From the NCBI RefSeq assembly GCF_023159225.1, contig NW_025959298.1, forward strand, positions 1-64,000: a stretch of 64,000 bases of DNA, written 5' to 3'. A program made the position numbers and the translations under genes. Each line of letters starts with the position of its first letter. Within the stretch, counting starts at the first letter, position 1. This DNA comes from Perognathus longimembris pacificus. Its lineage: Eukaryota; Chordata; Mammalia; Rodentia; Heteromyidae. Shown here piece after piece: positions 40,459 to 52,125 of the stretch. The notes under the pieces are model-generated. The model was not told the DNA's origin. It searched no databases and was given only the letters and a program-made list of their open reading frames with translations.

Positions 40459-42872
40459 ACCCAGCAATGATATTCATAGGCAGCATCATCACTGCCATGC
40501 AGATCTCCAAGAGCAGAGGCAGCTTGGCATCAAGTACGGAGACCTTTGTGTAGAGGACAGCACAAGAGGGGAGCCTTCGCCATATGATTGGTTTCCGGGC
40601 ACTTCAAAAAACAAGTAACGTGTAAACACTTTGAACTCCCTCTGTCCAACCTCATACCTGACACACTCCTGCAACCGCACATGAACAAAAAATTCCTCAC
40701 AGGCGAGCCGACTCTCTCTCTCTCTCTTTCTCTCTCTTCCTCCCCGCCACCCCCACATGCTCACTATAACACACTGTGCCGGGTCCTCCTGGATCTACAT
40801 CCACATACCTATTTGCACATATGCAGACTTAGGCTTAGGAAGCACACTCTTGTACAGCATCAGGAACACACGCATGTAGGCAAGCAGGGGCACACACACG
40901 CACACGTGAGCGCACCCAGTACACAGTGGCTTGGAAGGTGCTAAGGGGTTTTCGAGGACTGTGTCCTACTTGCTCAAGTCCAGGGTGTTGTTCTCGTGGT
41001 GGGCGTGGCTAAGGAGCCCAGCGCTGCTTACTGGACAGTCCATTGGCACTTGGGCCTCCCCCTGCTGTCCTCACCAGTGTCCCATTCCCTGAACCATGCA
41101 GCTTCGGAGACCTGGGTAGCAACAAACTCTTCGGGAAAGCAATCAAGGCAGAAATGTCAATGTAACAGGACCACATGATTACGCCCCAGTAGTGCCCCAA
41201 CCAAGGATGGCATTCGTTACCCCTCAGGTCTACACCCTAAAGCCCAGCGCTGCGCGCAGAGAATGGGGCAGGCCTGTGCCCCAGAATCCCTTGCCTCTTC
41301 TCCCTTCCACTTGGTCCCAGGGTGGTTGGGCGCCCAACCTGGCCTTCCTAGCCACCACCTGCCATCTGCAGCTGAGTTCCTGAGGCTTGTCCGCTGCACA
41401 CATACCTCCTTTGCTGATAACTCCCTCCGAGTTCTCTCTCCTAGCCCTCCTGTCCCTGCCTTGCTGCTCTGGACTGCTTTCAACTCACACATGCCTCTGC
41501 GTCACTGCCTCTTTGCCTCTGCCTCTGCTTCCCAATTTCCCCCTCCTCCTCTTGAGGTTCACAGGCTGCACACCTCCCCATGCACCTCTTCACTTCTTCT
41601 GGGGAAATTACAACTGCCTCACCCTGGCCTAGCCCTTCTTATCTTCTCCAAATCTCCCTCTGCTCTCACCCTCTGCACACCTGGGATCTCTCAGTCCTCT
41701 GGTGAACACCAATCCCCATTTATCTAATCTGTTGTCTGCCTGCTCTGTGCCCAAGCCCCTCTGCTCCTTTTCTGTGCACAGGAGGTTTGTGACAAAGGTA
41801 GGAGGTAAGCGGCACTCCTTTCCTGCCTTCTGGTTTTATGACTGACATCCGATTGGTCTGGAAACGGCCTCTGCCCCCTTGGCCAAGACCACCTGAAGAC
41901 CTTGCCTGGCTTGCTAGGCAGCAGCCCTGTGTTTTTCTGAGCAGGAAAGACTGCACATATGCGACCCACTATGCAGAAAAGCCTCCAGGGGGTGGCCGGA
42001 TGTTTTGTTTCTCCATTCCTTGCCCACTTTGTTGATGTGTGCTTTCATTTGCATTCCAACAGGAACAGCCTTAAGGGAGGGGTAGTGAGGCTGCTTAGAG
42101 GTAGGCTGTTGGTGCTCACAGGCCAGCAGGGCCTCCTGGTGCCTCACTAACAGTGCATTTGCACCTGGGGTGCTGGGAAGCCTCTGGGCAGTGCCCATAT
42201 GGTGTGGAGCTCTGTGACATGGCCAGGTACTAGGCGCCTCCTGCTGACTTGAGCCAGTGTTCCAACTGGAGTTGCCATAGCAAAAAGGGCACAGGGCCCC
42301 TTGGGGGTTTGCTGTAAGTTCTCACTAGTTCTCACAGGCCTTCGGGGATGCACAGGATGTGTAGAGCCGCACATCCCTCCCCTGACCATTTTGCTGGGAA
42401 CGGCTTGGGCCAGGGTCCTAGGCAAATACACTTTCCACCTCCCCTCCTGCTCCATCTTCCCACATCCTGGTTGAACCCGTGTGACACAGCTCCCCACCGC
42501 CTCTGCCCTTGCCAGTCCTGGAAGTGGCTGGTGTATGGATCCGCCACCTCTCTCACAATCAACCTCATCTCTCTTGCTGAGAGCATAAGGGAGATACAAG
42601 ATTAGCAGGTCAGCGAATCTGGGCATCTCCTTTCTGCGCTAGTGTCTGCTTAACTCTTGTCTTCCCGCTTGCCTTGGCCTCTCTGGCCCAGATCCCTGCC
42701 TGCTACTTCCTGCTATTGAGCAGCCAAGGATTATACTGGCTAGAGGCAGGAGCTGGCAATCCTGGTGCCCGTGGCTCACAGCCATATGTTTTAGGCTCCT
42801 TCAGGAAGCTCTGCTAAGACACCAGGGAAAGGGATATCTGACCCTTCCCTGCCGTGACCAAGGCACACTAGC
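40459..42872. repeat. Macrosatellite copy 11
   Basis: 2414 bp. Carries 'gtgtagaggacag', shared with copies 12 and 13, and 'ttccgggcacttc' as a private variant. Confidence 0.95.
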
Positions 42873-45286
42873 ACCCAGCAATGATATTCATAGGCAGCAT
42901 CATCACTGTCATGCAGATCTCCAAGAGCAGAGGCAGCTTGGCATCAAGTACGGAGACCTTTGTGTAGAGGACAGCACAAGAGGGGAGCCTTCGCCATATG
43001 ATTGGTTTCCGGGAACTTCAAAAAACAAGTAACGTGTAAACACTTTGAACTCCCTCTGTCCAACCTCATACTTGACACACTCCTGCAACCGCACATGAAC
43101 AAAAAATTCCTCACAGGCGAGCCGACTCTCTCTCTCTCTCTCTTTCTCTCTCTTCCTCCCCGCCACCCCCACATGCTCACTATAACACACTGTGCCGGGT
43201 CCTCCTGGATCTACATCCACATACCTATTTGCATATATGTAGACTTAGGCTTAGGAAGCACACTCTTGTACAGCATCAGGAACACACGCATGTAGGCAAG
43301 CAGGGGCACACACACGCACACGTGAGCGCGCCCAGTACACAGTGGCTTGGAAGGTTCTAAGGGGTTTCGAGGACTGTGTCCTACTTGCTCAAGTCCAGGG
43401 TGTTGTTCTCTTGGTGGGTGTGGCTAAGGAGCCCAGCGCTGCTTACTGGACAGTCCATTGGCACTTGGGCCTCCCCCTGCTGTCCTCACCAGTCTCCCAT
43501 TCCCTGAACCATGCAGCTTCGGAGACCTGGGTAGCAACAAACTCTTCGGGAAAGCAATCAAGGCAGAAATGTCAATGTAACAGGACCACATGATTACGCC
43601 CCAGTAGTGCCCCAACCAAGCATGGCATTCTTTACCCCTCAGGTCTACACCCTAAAGCCCAGCGCTGCGCGCAGAGAATGGGGCAGGCCTGTGCCCCAGA
43701 ATCCCTTGCCTCTTCTCCCTTCTACTTGGTCCCAGGGTGGTGGGGCGCCCAACCTGGCCTTCCTAGCCACCACCTGCCATCTGCAGCTGAGTTCCTCAGG
43801 CTTGTCCCCTGCACACATACCTCCTTTGCTGATAACTCCCTCCGAGTTCTCTCTCCTAGCCCTCCTTCCCTGCCTTGCTGCTCTGGACTGCTTTCAACTC
43901 ACACATGCCTCTGCGTCACTGCCTCTTTGCCTCTGCCTCTGCTTCCCAATTTCCCCCTCCTCCTCTTGAGGTTCACAGGCTGCACACCTCCCCATGCACC
44001 TCTTCACTTCTTCTGGGGAAATTACAACTGCCTCACCCTGGCCTAGCCCTTCTTATCTTCTCCAAATCTCCCTCTGATCTCACCCTCTGCACACCTGGGA
44101 TCTCTCAGTCCTCTGGTGAACACCAATCCCCATTTATCTAATCTGTTGTCTGCCTGCTCTGTGCCCAAGCCCCTCTGCTCCTTTTCTGTGCACAGGAGGT
44201 TTGTGACAAAGGTAGGAGGGAAGCGGCACTCCTTTCCTGCCTTCTGGTTTTATGACTGACATCCGATTGGTCTGGAAACGGCCTCTGCCCCCTTGGCCAA
44301 GACCACCTGAAGACCTTGCCTGGCTTGCTAGGCAGCAGCCCTGTGTTTTTCTGAGCAGGAAGGACTGCACATATGCGACCCACTATGCAGAAAAGCCTCC
44401 AGGGGTTGGACAGATGTTTTGTTTCTCCATTCCTTGCCCACTTTGTTGATGTGTGCTTTCATTTGCATTCCAACAGGAACAGCCTTAAGGGAGGGGTAGT
44501 GAGGCTGCTTAGAGGTAGGCAGTTGGTGCTCACAGGCCAGCAGGGCCTCCTGGTGCCTCACTAACAGTGCATTTGCACCTGGGGTGCTGGGAAGCCTCTG
44601 GGCAGTGCCCATATGGTTTGGAGCTCTGTGACATGGCCAGGTACTAGGTGCCTCCTGCTGACTTGAGCCAGTGTTCCAACTGGAGTTGCCATAGCAAAAA
44701 GGGCACAGGGCCCCTTGGGGGTTTGCTGTAAGTTCTCACTAGTTCTCACAGGCCTTCGGGGATGCACAGGATGTGCAGAGCCGCACATCCCTCCCCTGAC
44801 CATTCTGCTGGGAACGGCTTGGGCCACGGTCCTAGGCAAATACACTTTCCACCTCCCCTCCTGCTCCATCTTCCCACATCCTGGTTGAACCCGTGTGACA
44901 CAGCTCCCCACCGCCTCTGCCCTTGCCAGTCCTGGAAGTGGCTGGTGTATGGATCCGCCCCCTCTCTCACAATCAACCTCATCTCTCTTACTGAGAGCAT
45001 AAGGGAGATACAAGATTAGCAGGTCAGCGAATCTGGGCATCTCCTTTCTGCGCTAGTGTCTGCTTAACTCTTGTCTTCCCGCTTGCCTTGGCCTCTCTGG
45101 CCCAGATCCCTGCCTGCTACTTCCTGCTATTGAGCAGCCAAGGATTATACTGGCTAGAGGCAGGAGCTGGCAATCCTGGTGCCCGTGGCTCACAGCCATA
45201 TGTTTTAGGCTCCTTCAGGAAGCTCTGCTAAGACACCAGGGAAAGGGATAACTGACCCTTCCCTGCCGTGACCAAGGCACACTAGC
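42873..45286. repeat. Macrosatellite copy 12
   Basis: 2414 bp. The CT tract is 2 bp longer and several short deletions compensate. The CTCF-core-like motif is destroyed ('ccaggggttggacag' at about 44400). Confidence 0.95.
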
Positions 45287-47694
45287 ACCCAGCAATGATA
45301 TTCATAGGCAGCATCATCACTGTCATGCAGATCTCCAAGAGCAGAGGCAGCTTGGCATCAAGTACGGAGACCTTTGTGTAGAGGACAGCACAAGAGGGGA
45401 GCCTTCGCCATATGATTGGTTTCCGGGAACTTCAAAAAACAAGTAACGTGTAAACACTTTGAACTCCCTCTGTCCAACCTCATACCTGACACACTCCTGC
45501 AACCGCACATGAACAAAAAATTCCTCACAGGCGAGCCGACTCTCTCTCTCTCTCTTTCTCTCTCTTCCTCCCCGCCACCCCCACATGCTCACTATAACAC
45601 ACTGTGCCGGGTCCTCCTGGAACTACATCCACATACCTATTTGCACATATGCAGACTTAGGCTTAGGAAGCACACTCTTGTACAGCATCAGGAACACACG
45701 CATGTAGGCAAGCAGGGGCACACACACGCACACGTGAGCGCACCCAGTACAAAGTGGCTTGGAAGGTGCTAAGGGGTTTTCGAGGACTGTGTCCTACTTG
45801 CTCAAGTCCAGGGTGTTTTTCTTGTGGTGGGTGTGGCTAAGGAGCCCAGCGCTGCTTACTGGACAGTCCATTGGCACTTGGGCCTCCCCTTGCTGTCCTC
45901 ACCAGTCTCCCATTCCCTGAACCATGCAGCTTCGGAGACCTGGGTAGCAACAAACTCTTCGGGAAAGCAATCAAGGCAGAAATGTCAATGTAACAGGACC
46001 ACATGATTACGCCCCAGTAGTGCCCCAACCAAGGATGGCATTCGTTACCCCTCAGGTCTACACCCTAAAGCACAGCGCTGCGCGCAGAGATTGGGGCAGG
46101 CCTGTGCCCCAGAATCCCTTGCCTCTTCTCCCTTCTACTTGGTCCCAGGGTGGTGGGGCGCCCAACCTGGCCTTCCTAGCCACCACCTGCCATCTGCAGC
46201 TGAGTTCCTGAGGCTTGTCCCCTGCACACATACCTCCTTTGCTGATAACTCCCTCCGAGTTCTCTCTCCTAGCCCTCCTGTCCCTGCCTTGCTGCTCTGG
46301 ACTGCTTTCAACTCACACATGCCTCTGCGTCACTGCCTCTTTGCCACTGCTTCCCTATTTCCCCCTCCTCCTCTTGAGGTTCACAGGCTGCACACCTCCC
46401 CATGCACCTCTTCACTTCTTCTGGAGAAATTACAACTGCCTCACCCTGGCCTAGCCCTTCTTATCTTCTCCAAATCTCCCTCTGCTCTCACCCTCTGCAC
46501 ACCTGGGATCTCTCAGTCCTCTGGTGAACACCAATCCCCATTTATCTAATCTGTTGTCTGCCTGCTCTGTGCCCAAGCCCCTCTGCTCCTTTTCTGTGCA
46601 CAGGTGGTTTGTGACAAAGGTAGGAGGGAAGCAGCACTCCTTTCCTGCCTTCTGTTTTTATGACTGACATCCGATTGGTCTGGAAACGGCCTCTGCCCCC
46701 TTGGCCAAGACCACCTGAAGACCTTGCCTGGCTTGCTAGGCAGCAGCCCTGTGTTTTTCTGAGCAGGAAGGACTGCACATATGCGACCCAGTATGCAGAA
46801 AAGCCTCCAGGGGGTGGCCGGATGTTTTGTTTCTCCATTCCTTGCCCACTTTGTTGATGTGTGCTTTCATTTGCATTCCAACAGGAACAGCCTTAAGGGA
46901 GGGGTAGTGAGGCTGCTTAGAGGTAGGCAGTTGGTGCTCACAGGCCAGCAGGGCCTCCTGGTGCCTCACTAACAGTGCATTTGCACCTGGGGTGCTGGGA
47001 AGCCTCTGGGCAGTGCCCATATGGTTTGGAGCTCTGTGACATGGCCAGGTACTAGGCGCCTCCTGCTGACTTGAGCCAGTGTTCCAACTGGAGTTGCCAT
47101 AGCAAAAAGGGCACAGGGCCCCTTGGGGGTTTGCTGTAAGTTCTCACTAGTTCTCACAGGCCTTCGGGGATGCACAGGATGTGTAGAGCCGCACATCCCT
47201 CCCCTGACCATTCTGCTGGGAACGGCTTGGGCCAGGGTCCTAGGCAAATACACTTTCCACCTCCCCTCCTGCTCCATCTTCCCACATCCTGGTTGAACCC
47301 GTGTGACACAGCTCCCCACCGCCTCTGCCCTTGCCAGTCCTGGAAGTGGCTGGTGTATGGATCCGCCCCCTCTCTCACAATCAACCTCATCTCTCTTGCT
47401 GAGAGCATAAGGGAGATACAAGATTAGCAGGTCAGCGAATCTGGGCATCTCCTTTCTGCGCTAGTGTCTGCTTAACTCTTGTCTTCCCGCTTGCCTTGGC
47501 CTCTCTGGCCCAGATCCCTGCCTGCTACTTCCTGCTATTGAGCAGCCAAGGATTATACTGGCTAGAGGCAGGAGCTGGCAATCCTGGTGCCCGTGGCTCA
47601 CAGCCATATGTTTAAGGCTCCTACAGGAAGCTCTGCTAAGACACTAGGGAAAGTGATATCTGACCCTTCCCTGCCTCGACCAAGGCACACTAGC
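45287..47694. repeat. Macrosatellite copy 13
   Basis: 2408 bp, the shortest full copy because of a 6-bp loss in the 'gcctctgcctctgcttcc' stretch near 46343. Its last 100 bp already carry changes shared with the diverged copy 14. Confidence 0.95.
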
Positions 47695-48620
47695 ACCCAG
47701 CAACAGTATTCATAGGCGTCATTGTCACTGTCATGCAGATCTCCAAGAGCAAAGGCAGCTAGGTATCCCGGGCCTCAAGTCCGGAGACCTTTGTGCAGAG
47801 GACAGCACAAAAGGGGAGACTTTGCCAAATGATTGGTGTCTGGGAACTTCAAATAAGCAAGTAAACATGCACACAATTGGAACTCCCTATGTCCAACCTC
47901 ATACATGACACACTCATACAACCGCACATGAACAAAGAATTCCTCATAGGCGAGATGACTCTCTCTCTCTCTTTCTCTTTCTCCCTTCCCGCCACCTCCA
48001 CATGCTCACTCATAACACACTGTGCCGGGTCCTCCTGGATCTACATCCACATACCTATTTACACATACACAGACTTTGGCTTAGTAAGCACACCCATGTA
48101 CAGCATCAGGAACAAACACACACGAATGTAAGCAAGCACGGGCACACATATGCACATTCGAGCGCACCCAGTACACAGTGGCTTGGAAGGTGCTAAAGGG
48201 TTTCAGGGGACTGTCCTACTTGCTCAAGTCAAGGGTGATATTCTTGTGGTGGGCGTGGCTAAGGAGCCCAGCGCTGCTTACTGACCAGTCCATTGGCACT
48301 TGTGCCTCCCGCTGCTGTCCTCACCAGTATCCTGTTCCCTCAACCATGCAGCTTGGGTGACCTGGGTAGCAACAAACTTTGGGGGAAAGAAATCAAGGGA
48401 GAAATGGGAATGCAACAGGACCACAGGATTAGGCCCCCAGTAGTGCCCCAACCTGGGAAGGCATTCATTACCGCTCAGGTCTACACCAAGAAGCATGGAG
48501 CTGCAAGCAGAGAGCGGGGCAGGCCTGTGTGCCAGAATCCCTTGCCTCTTCTTCCTTCTCTTGGTCCCAAGGTGGTGGGGTGCCCATCGTGATCGTCCAA
48601 CCTCGCCTTTCTTGTATGGT
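47695..48620. repeat. Macrosatellite copy 14, diverged and truncated
   Basis: Collinear with the first 0.9 kb of the unit (CT tract, CA-rich tract, 'gtgggcgtggctaaggagc', 'ggtctacacc', 'ggtcccaaggtggtgggg') but with many substitutions and small indels. Similarity fades at about 48600-48640, where retroviral leader-like sequence begins. The edge unit has escaped the homogenisation seen in the core. Confidence 0.9.
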
Positions 48621-48637
48621 GCAAGTCAGTTCGCTTT

Positions 48638-49150
48638 TTGGCAGGAACTGACCAGGAGGGCCTCCTAACGGAGGCTCAACCTGCCCACCTTGATCTTGGG
48701 TCTGCTACTTTTGCTTCTTCACAGGAGCCAGCGGATCAGCTTAGGAGATCTCCATTTTGTAAGTCTTTTAAATATCAGGCCTGTGTGTATTGTTTCTTCT
48801 GTTTTATTGGAATTGTTTTACCTCTTGTTATTTTGTGGACTGCACAACTGACGAGACTGATAGGCATGGGCAACGTCCCTTCCACTCCCGTGGACTTGAC
48901 TTTAGCCCACTGGAAGGAAGTTACTCACAATAATAGTGTAGAGATCAAGAAACGAAAGTGGGTGACTCTCTGCTCTTCTGAGTGGCTCACTTTCAAGATG
49001 GGTGGCCACCAGAAGGGACTTTTGACTTGAGTACAATTCTCAAAGTAGAGGACTATGTTTTTAATTCCTTACATAGTCACTTCGAAAAAGTTGGTAGATA
49101 TCACCTTCTCTGGGCCCCTCCCGTGAGTCCGTCCCTTCTCCTTTTGTGTG
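48638..49150 (+). pseudogene. Endogenous gammaretrovirus gag start (matrix), broken
   Basis: The ATG at 48866 opens with Met-Gly-Asn, a myristoylation-type N-terminus, followed by a Trp-containing block and a basic IKKRKW block as in gammaretroviral matrix proteins. The similarity leaves this frame near 49000 and continues in the next frame (GWPPEGTFDLS, then HLLWAPP) to about 49145, so there is one frameshift; capsid and later regions are absent. The open frame extends 76 codons upstream of the ATG to 48638 and contains a strongly hydrophobic stretch (about codons 49-70), resembling the leader of glycosylated Gag known from murine leukaemia viruses. No LTR or primer-binding site is visible upstream, where diverged macrosatellite abuts. 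Family call good; the leader reading is inference. Confidence 0.8.
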
Positions 49151-49399
49151 AAAACTCATTTTGTTTTTTAAACACAAAGAGAAGTTCAACCACCTGTCAC
49201 TCATGGTCTTAATTACTTGTGGTAATACTCAGTTAGCTGCTGTTACTGTGGTGGCACTTACTAAAAACTTCATAGAGTATATTAATCAGCTATAATGTCA
49301 TGATAGTATTACCATATTACTGTACAGTATTAGAAAACAGATACACAGCAGATAGTGCTTAGAAAATTTCTAAGTACTGTATGTAAGCATTTAGGTTCT
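49151..49399. other. AT-rich DNA, nothing recognised
   Basis: No gene or repeat identified. It could be diverged retroviral interior or host DNA. Confidence 0.5.
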
Positions 49400-49437
49400 T
49401 TTTTTTTTTTTTTGGCCAGTCCTGGGCCTTGGACTAA
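49400..49437 (-). mobile_element. Very short SINE stub
   Basis: Poly-T plus 'ggccagtcctgggccttgga', the 3' end of the ID/Geo-like SINE; the rest is missing. Confidence 0.75.
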
Positions 49438-49487
49438 TGATTTCTCATTAGTATTACCAGGAGGGTTATATACTTAATTTAATGTTG

Positions 49488-49677
49488 TTTTTATTTTGCC
49501 AGTTCTGAGGCTTGAACTCAGGGCTTGAGCACTGTCCCTGAGCTGCTTTTATTCACACACACACACACACAGCACTACTTCCACCTTTTTCTGTTTATGT
49601 GGTGGGGAGGAATGGAACCCAGGGCTTCATGCATGCTAGGTGAGCACTCTGCCGCTAAGCCACATTGCTAGTCGAAT
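49488..49677 (-). mobile_element. ID/Geo-like SINE with internal CA repeat
   Basis: Family body 'gaggcttgaactcagggc' and head 'ggaatggaacccagggcttc', 'gccgctaagccacattgc'; a CA microsatellite at about 49555-49571 replaces part of the middle. Confidence 0.8.
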
Positions 49678-49699
49678 ATGTTGGGTCTATTTATGATTG

Positions 49700-49925
49700 T
49701 TCATTATGCCAGTCCTGAGGCTTGAACTCAGGGCTTGGGTGCTGTTCTTGTGCTGAAGGCTAGCAGACTATCATTTGAACCACAGGTCCACTTCCAGCTT
49801 TTTTTGGTAGTTATTTGGAGATGAGTCTCATAGACTTTCCTGCCTGGATGGATTTGAGCTGTGAGTCTCAGCTCATAAGCTTCTGAGAAGTTAGGATTAC
49901 AGGTGAGAGCCACTGGCACTTAGCA
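49700..49925 (-). mobile_element. SINE, Geo-like
   Basis: Contains 'gaggcttgaactcagggc', 'ctgaaggctagcagac' and 'ttaggattacaggtgagagc' in family order. Confidence 0.8.
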
Positions 49926-50226
49926 GCTACTTTTTTGTTTTTGTTGTTGTTGTTTTTACAAACTGAGTGTAAAGATAAATTACAATATTTTAAGTGATGA
50001 ACTGCTTTTCCTAATTCAAGTATTTTGGCATATTTTCTAGTTAATCAGTTATGTAGATGTAAAACATTACTTGGAAGATTGTTTATGTGTTTATTATGTG
50101 GAAGACAGCAATTTGCTTTCCATAATCGTTCATTCACTTGTGAAATATCTTTTCCTTCTGTAAACCAGTCTAAAGCTACAAAAATAGGTATTGAACTATT
50201 AGAATCTTATTAAACCATGTATTGTG
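49926..50226. other. AT-rich DNA, nothing recognised
   Basis: No gene seen; short frames only. Confidence 0.5.
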
Positions 50227-50333
50227 CTCTCTCTCCTCTCCTCTCCTCTCCTGTCCTCCCCTCCCTTCCCCTCTCCTCCCCTCCACTCCTCTCCCCTGTC
50301 CTCCCCTTTTCTCTCCTCTCCTCTCCCACCACC
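50227..50333. repeat. CCTCT-type pyrimidine microsatellite
   Basis: Imperfect CTCTC/CCTCT units on the plus strand, pyrimidine-only for about 100 bp. It abuts the next SINE. Confidence 0.9.
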
Positions 50334-50335
50334 TG

Positions 50336-50552
50336 TAGTAACAAGGTTTGAATTCAAGGCTTCATCCTGGCATGTATGCCCACTCAGCTGGTATTCTGCC
50401 ACTTACACATCTAGCCCAGCATTTCACTGGTTAATTGGAGATGGAGTCTTTTGGACTTTACTGAATGGGCTGGCTTTGAACCCTGACCCTCTGCATCTCA
50501 GCTTGCTGAGTATCCAGGTTTACCGGTATGAGCCCCAGGTGCCTGGCTAAAT
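50336..50552 (-). mobile_element. SINE, Geo-like
   Basis: Diverged minus-strand copy with 'ttaattggagatggagtc', 'tgggctggctttgaaccc' and 'taccggtatgagcccc'. Confidence 0.7.
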
Positions 50553-51555
50553 CATGTGTTTTAATTTTAACACATTTTGTTATGTTCAATGTACATGGCT
50601 TAGAAATACATAATGACAGTAGTTTGTATGCAGCAAACTACATTATTCTTAGAGAATTAGAGAACTAGAGTGCACATTTTGGTATTGAGATTTTCTTTAA
50701 AAAAATAAATGAGTAGAACCCTTGAAAGGACAATGAAATATAATAGGATGGTCCCATATGTATATGAAGAAGTGTGATGTAAAACACAATGAGTTGCATG
50801 GTCCTAAATGCTATGAATTCTGAGGATCCAACAATGAGGTGTGAGCTTTCATACAGCTCGGCTTTCTAAAAATTGTTGGTAATTGATCTTACATTAATTA
50901 TCTCATTTCATTCCTAAAACATCCTGAATATTAGATCGGGTATGTATTGAAATCATAATTTGCGTATAAGAAAACATGGCTTAATGTATGGATCTGTGAC
51001 CCCTCTGTATATCACTTTGACAATAAATAAGTAATTATATATATTTTTTTTTAAAAAAAGGAAAACACATTGAGAGGCTGCTGGCTACTCCAAGTGGAGG
51101 TGATGGTGTCTTTCTAATTATAAGGCTGAGTTTTTTGCTGGCACATGGTAGCTGTGAGGATTATTCTAAAATAAGATTCCTGATCAAAGATGGCCTTTAG
51201 AACTTTTGATAACATTGAAAACTACTAGGTCTATCATGATTGCTCTCAACCAACTAATTATGCCTATTTAGAAGTAATAATTATATGAGAGTTCAGCATT
51301 TTCCATTTTCTGAAAAACAAGAAATGTAAGGTTAGACTCATTTTCTCTATACTGATGATGATGTAGGAGCTCAATGTAGTTCAGTGCCAATGTGATCCTT
51401 TTAAATAGGACCATATGAAGTTCTGCCTGATGCTTTGCTCATTTGAGCTAAATTTAAAAATTGAAGTGTTAGGGTCTTTTTTTAATAAGTTAGCAACATA
51501 TTTCTAACAAATTTTTAATCTTTTATTGGAAAACTAGCATTTTGTGGATTCTTTG
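50553..51555. other. AT-rich intergenic DNA, no gene seen
   Basis: Nothing coding recognised. Confidence 0.55.
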
Positions 51556-51916
51556 TTGTTGTTATTGTTTGTGGGGCATGAACGCAGGTGCTGACCCTGA
51601 GTTCACTCACTATGTTCCTTTCTCTCTTTCTTTCTTCCTCTCTTTCTTTTCTCCCTTCCTTCCTTCCTTCCTTCCTTCCTTCCTTCCTTCCTTCCTTCCT
51701 TCCTTCCTTCCTTCCTTCCTTCATTGCCAGTCCTGGACTCAGGTCCTGAGCACTGTCCCAGGCTTTTGTTTTTGTTTTGCTCAAGGCTAGTACACTACCA
51801 CTTGAGCCATTGCTCCACTTCTTGCTTTTTGCTATATGTGGTGGTGAGGAATTGAACCCATGGCTTCATGTATACAAGGCAAGCACTCTACCACTAGGCC
51901 ATATTCCCAGCCCTTC
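51556..51916 (-). mobile_element. ID/Geo-like SINE and adjoining fragment with TTCC microsatellite
   Basis: A SINE fragment (51556-51605), then TTTC and TTCC repeats (about 51619-51722), then a fuller copy (51725-51916) ending in a well-kept ID head ('ggaattgaacccatggcttc', 'ctaccactaggccatattcc'). Confidence 0.82.
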
Positions 51917-51919
51917 TTC

Positions 51920-52125
51920 CTTTCCTTTCAAGGCTAGTCCTCTGTCTCTTTGAGCCACAGTGCCTCTTCCAGGTTTTTGTTTTTGTTTTTTTTGTAGTTA
52001 ATTGGAGATGAGACTCTTTAACAGACATTCTTGTCTTCACTGGCATTCAACCATGATCCTCAAAGGTCAGCCTTCTGAGTAGCTAGGATGACAGACAGGC
52101 ATGAGCCACCAGCACCCTGTACATT
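51920..52125 (-). mobile_element. SINE, Geo-like
   Basis: Contains 'tcaaggctagtcctctg', 'ttaattggagatgagactc', 'gtagctaggatgacagac' and 'catgagccaccagcaccc'. Confidence 0.75.

Larger units (their letters stand above)
16324..48620. repeat. 2.41-kb macrosatellite array, 13 full copies plus one diverged partial
   Basis: Thirteen head-to-tail copies start at 16324, 18737, 21149, 23563, 25977, 28391, 30805, 33219, 35633, 38047, 40459, 42873 and 45287 (lengths 2408-2414, mostly 2414). A diverged copy follows from 47695. Full copies differ from one another at only a small number of positions. Each unit holds a CT-dinucleotide tract, a CA-rich tract and a long moderately GC-rich stretch. Overlapping open frames occur on both strands (a 154-codon + frame and a 159-codon - frame in most units), but none resembles a known protein and they break in some copies. 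I do not recognise the unit as a named satellite. Its size and GC content resemble mammalian macrosatellites such as DXZ4 or D4Z4, which is a comparison of form, not homology. Confidence 0.97.

Noticed and set aside
16360..47448. Frames of 154, 159, 176 and 196 codons in the macrosatellite units
   Set aside because: Present in most units only because the units are nearly identical; they overlap on both strands, break in some copies, and match no family I know. Coding cannot be excluded without a synonymous-bias test on the diverged copy.
16324..48620. CRISPR-like or ribosomal-DNA array
   Set aside because: Unit size, absence of spacers and the eukaryotic context exclude CRISPR; no rRNA core sequence is present in the unit.
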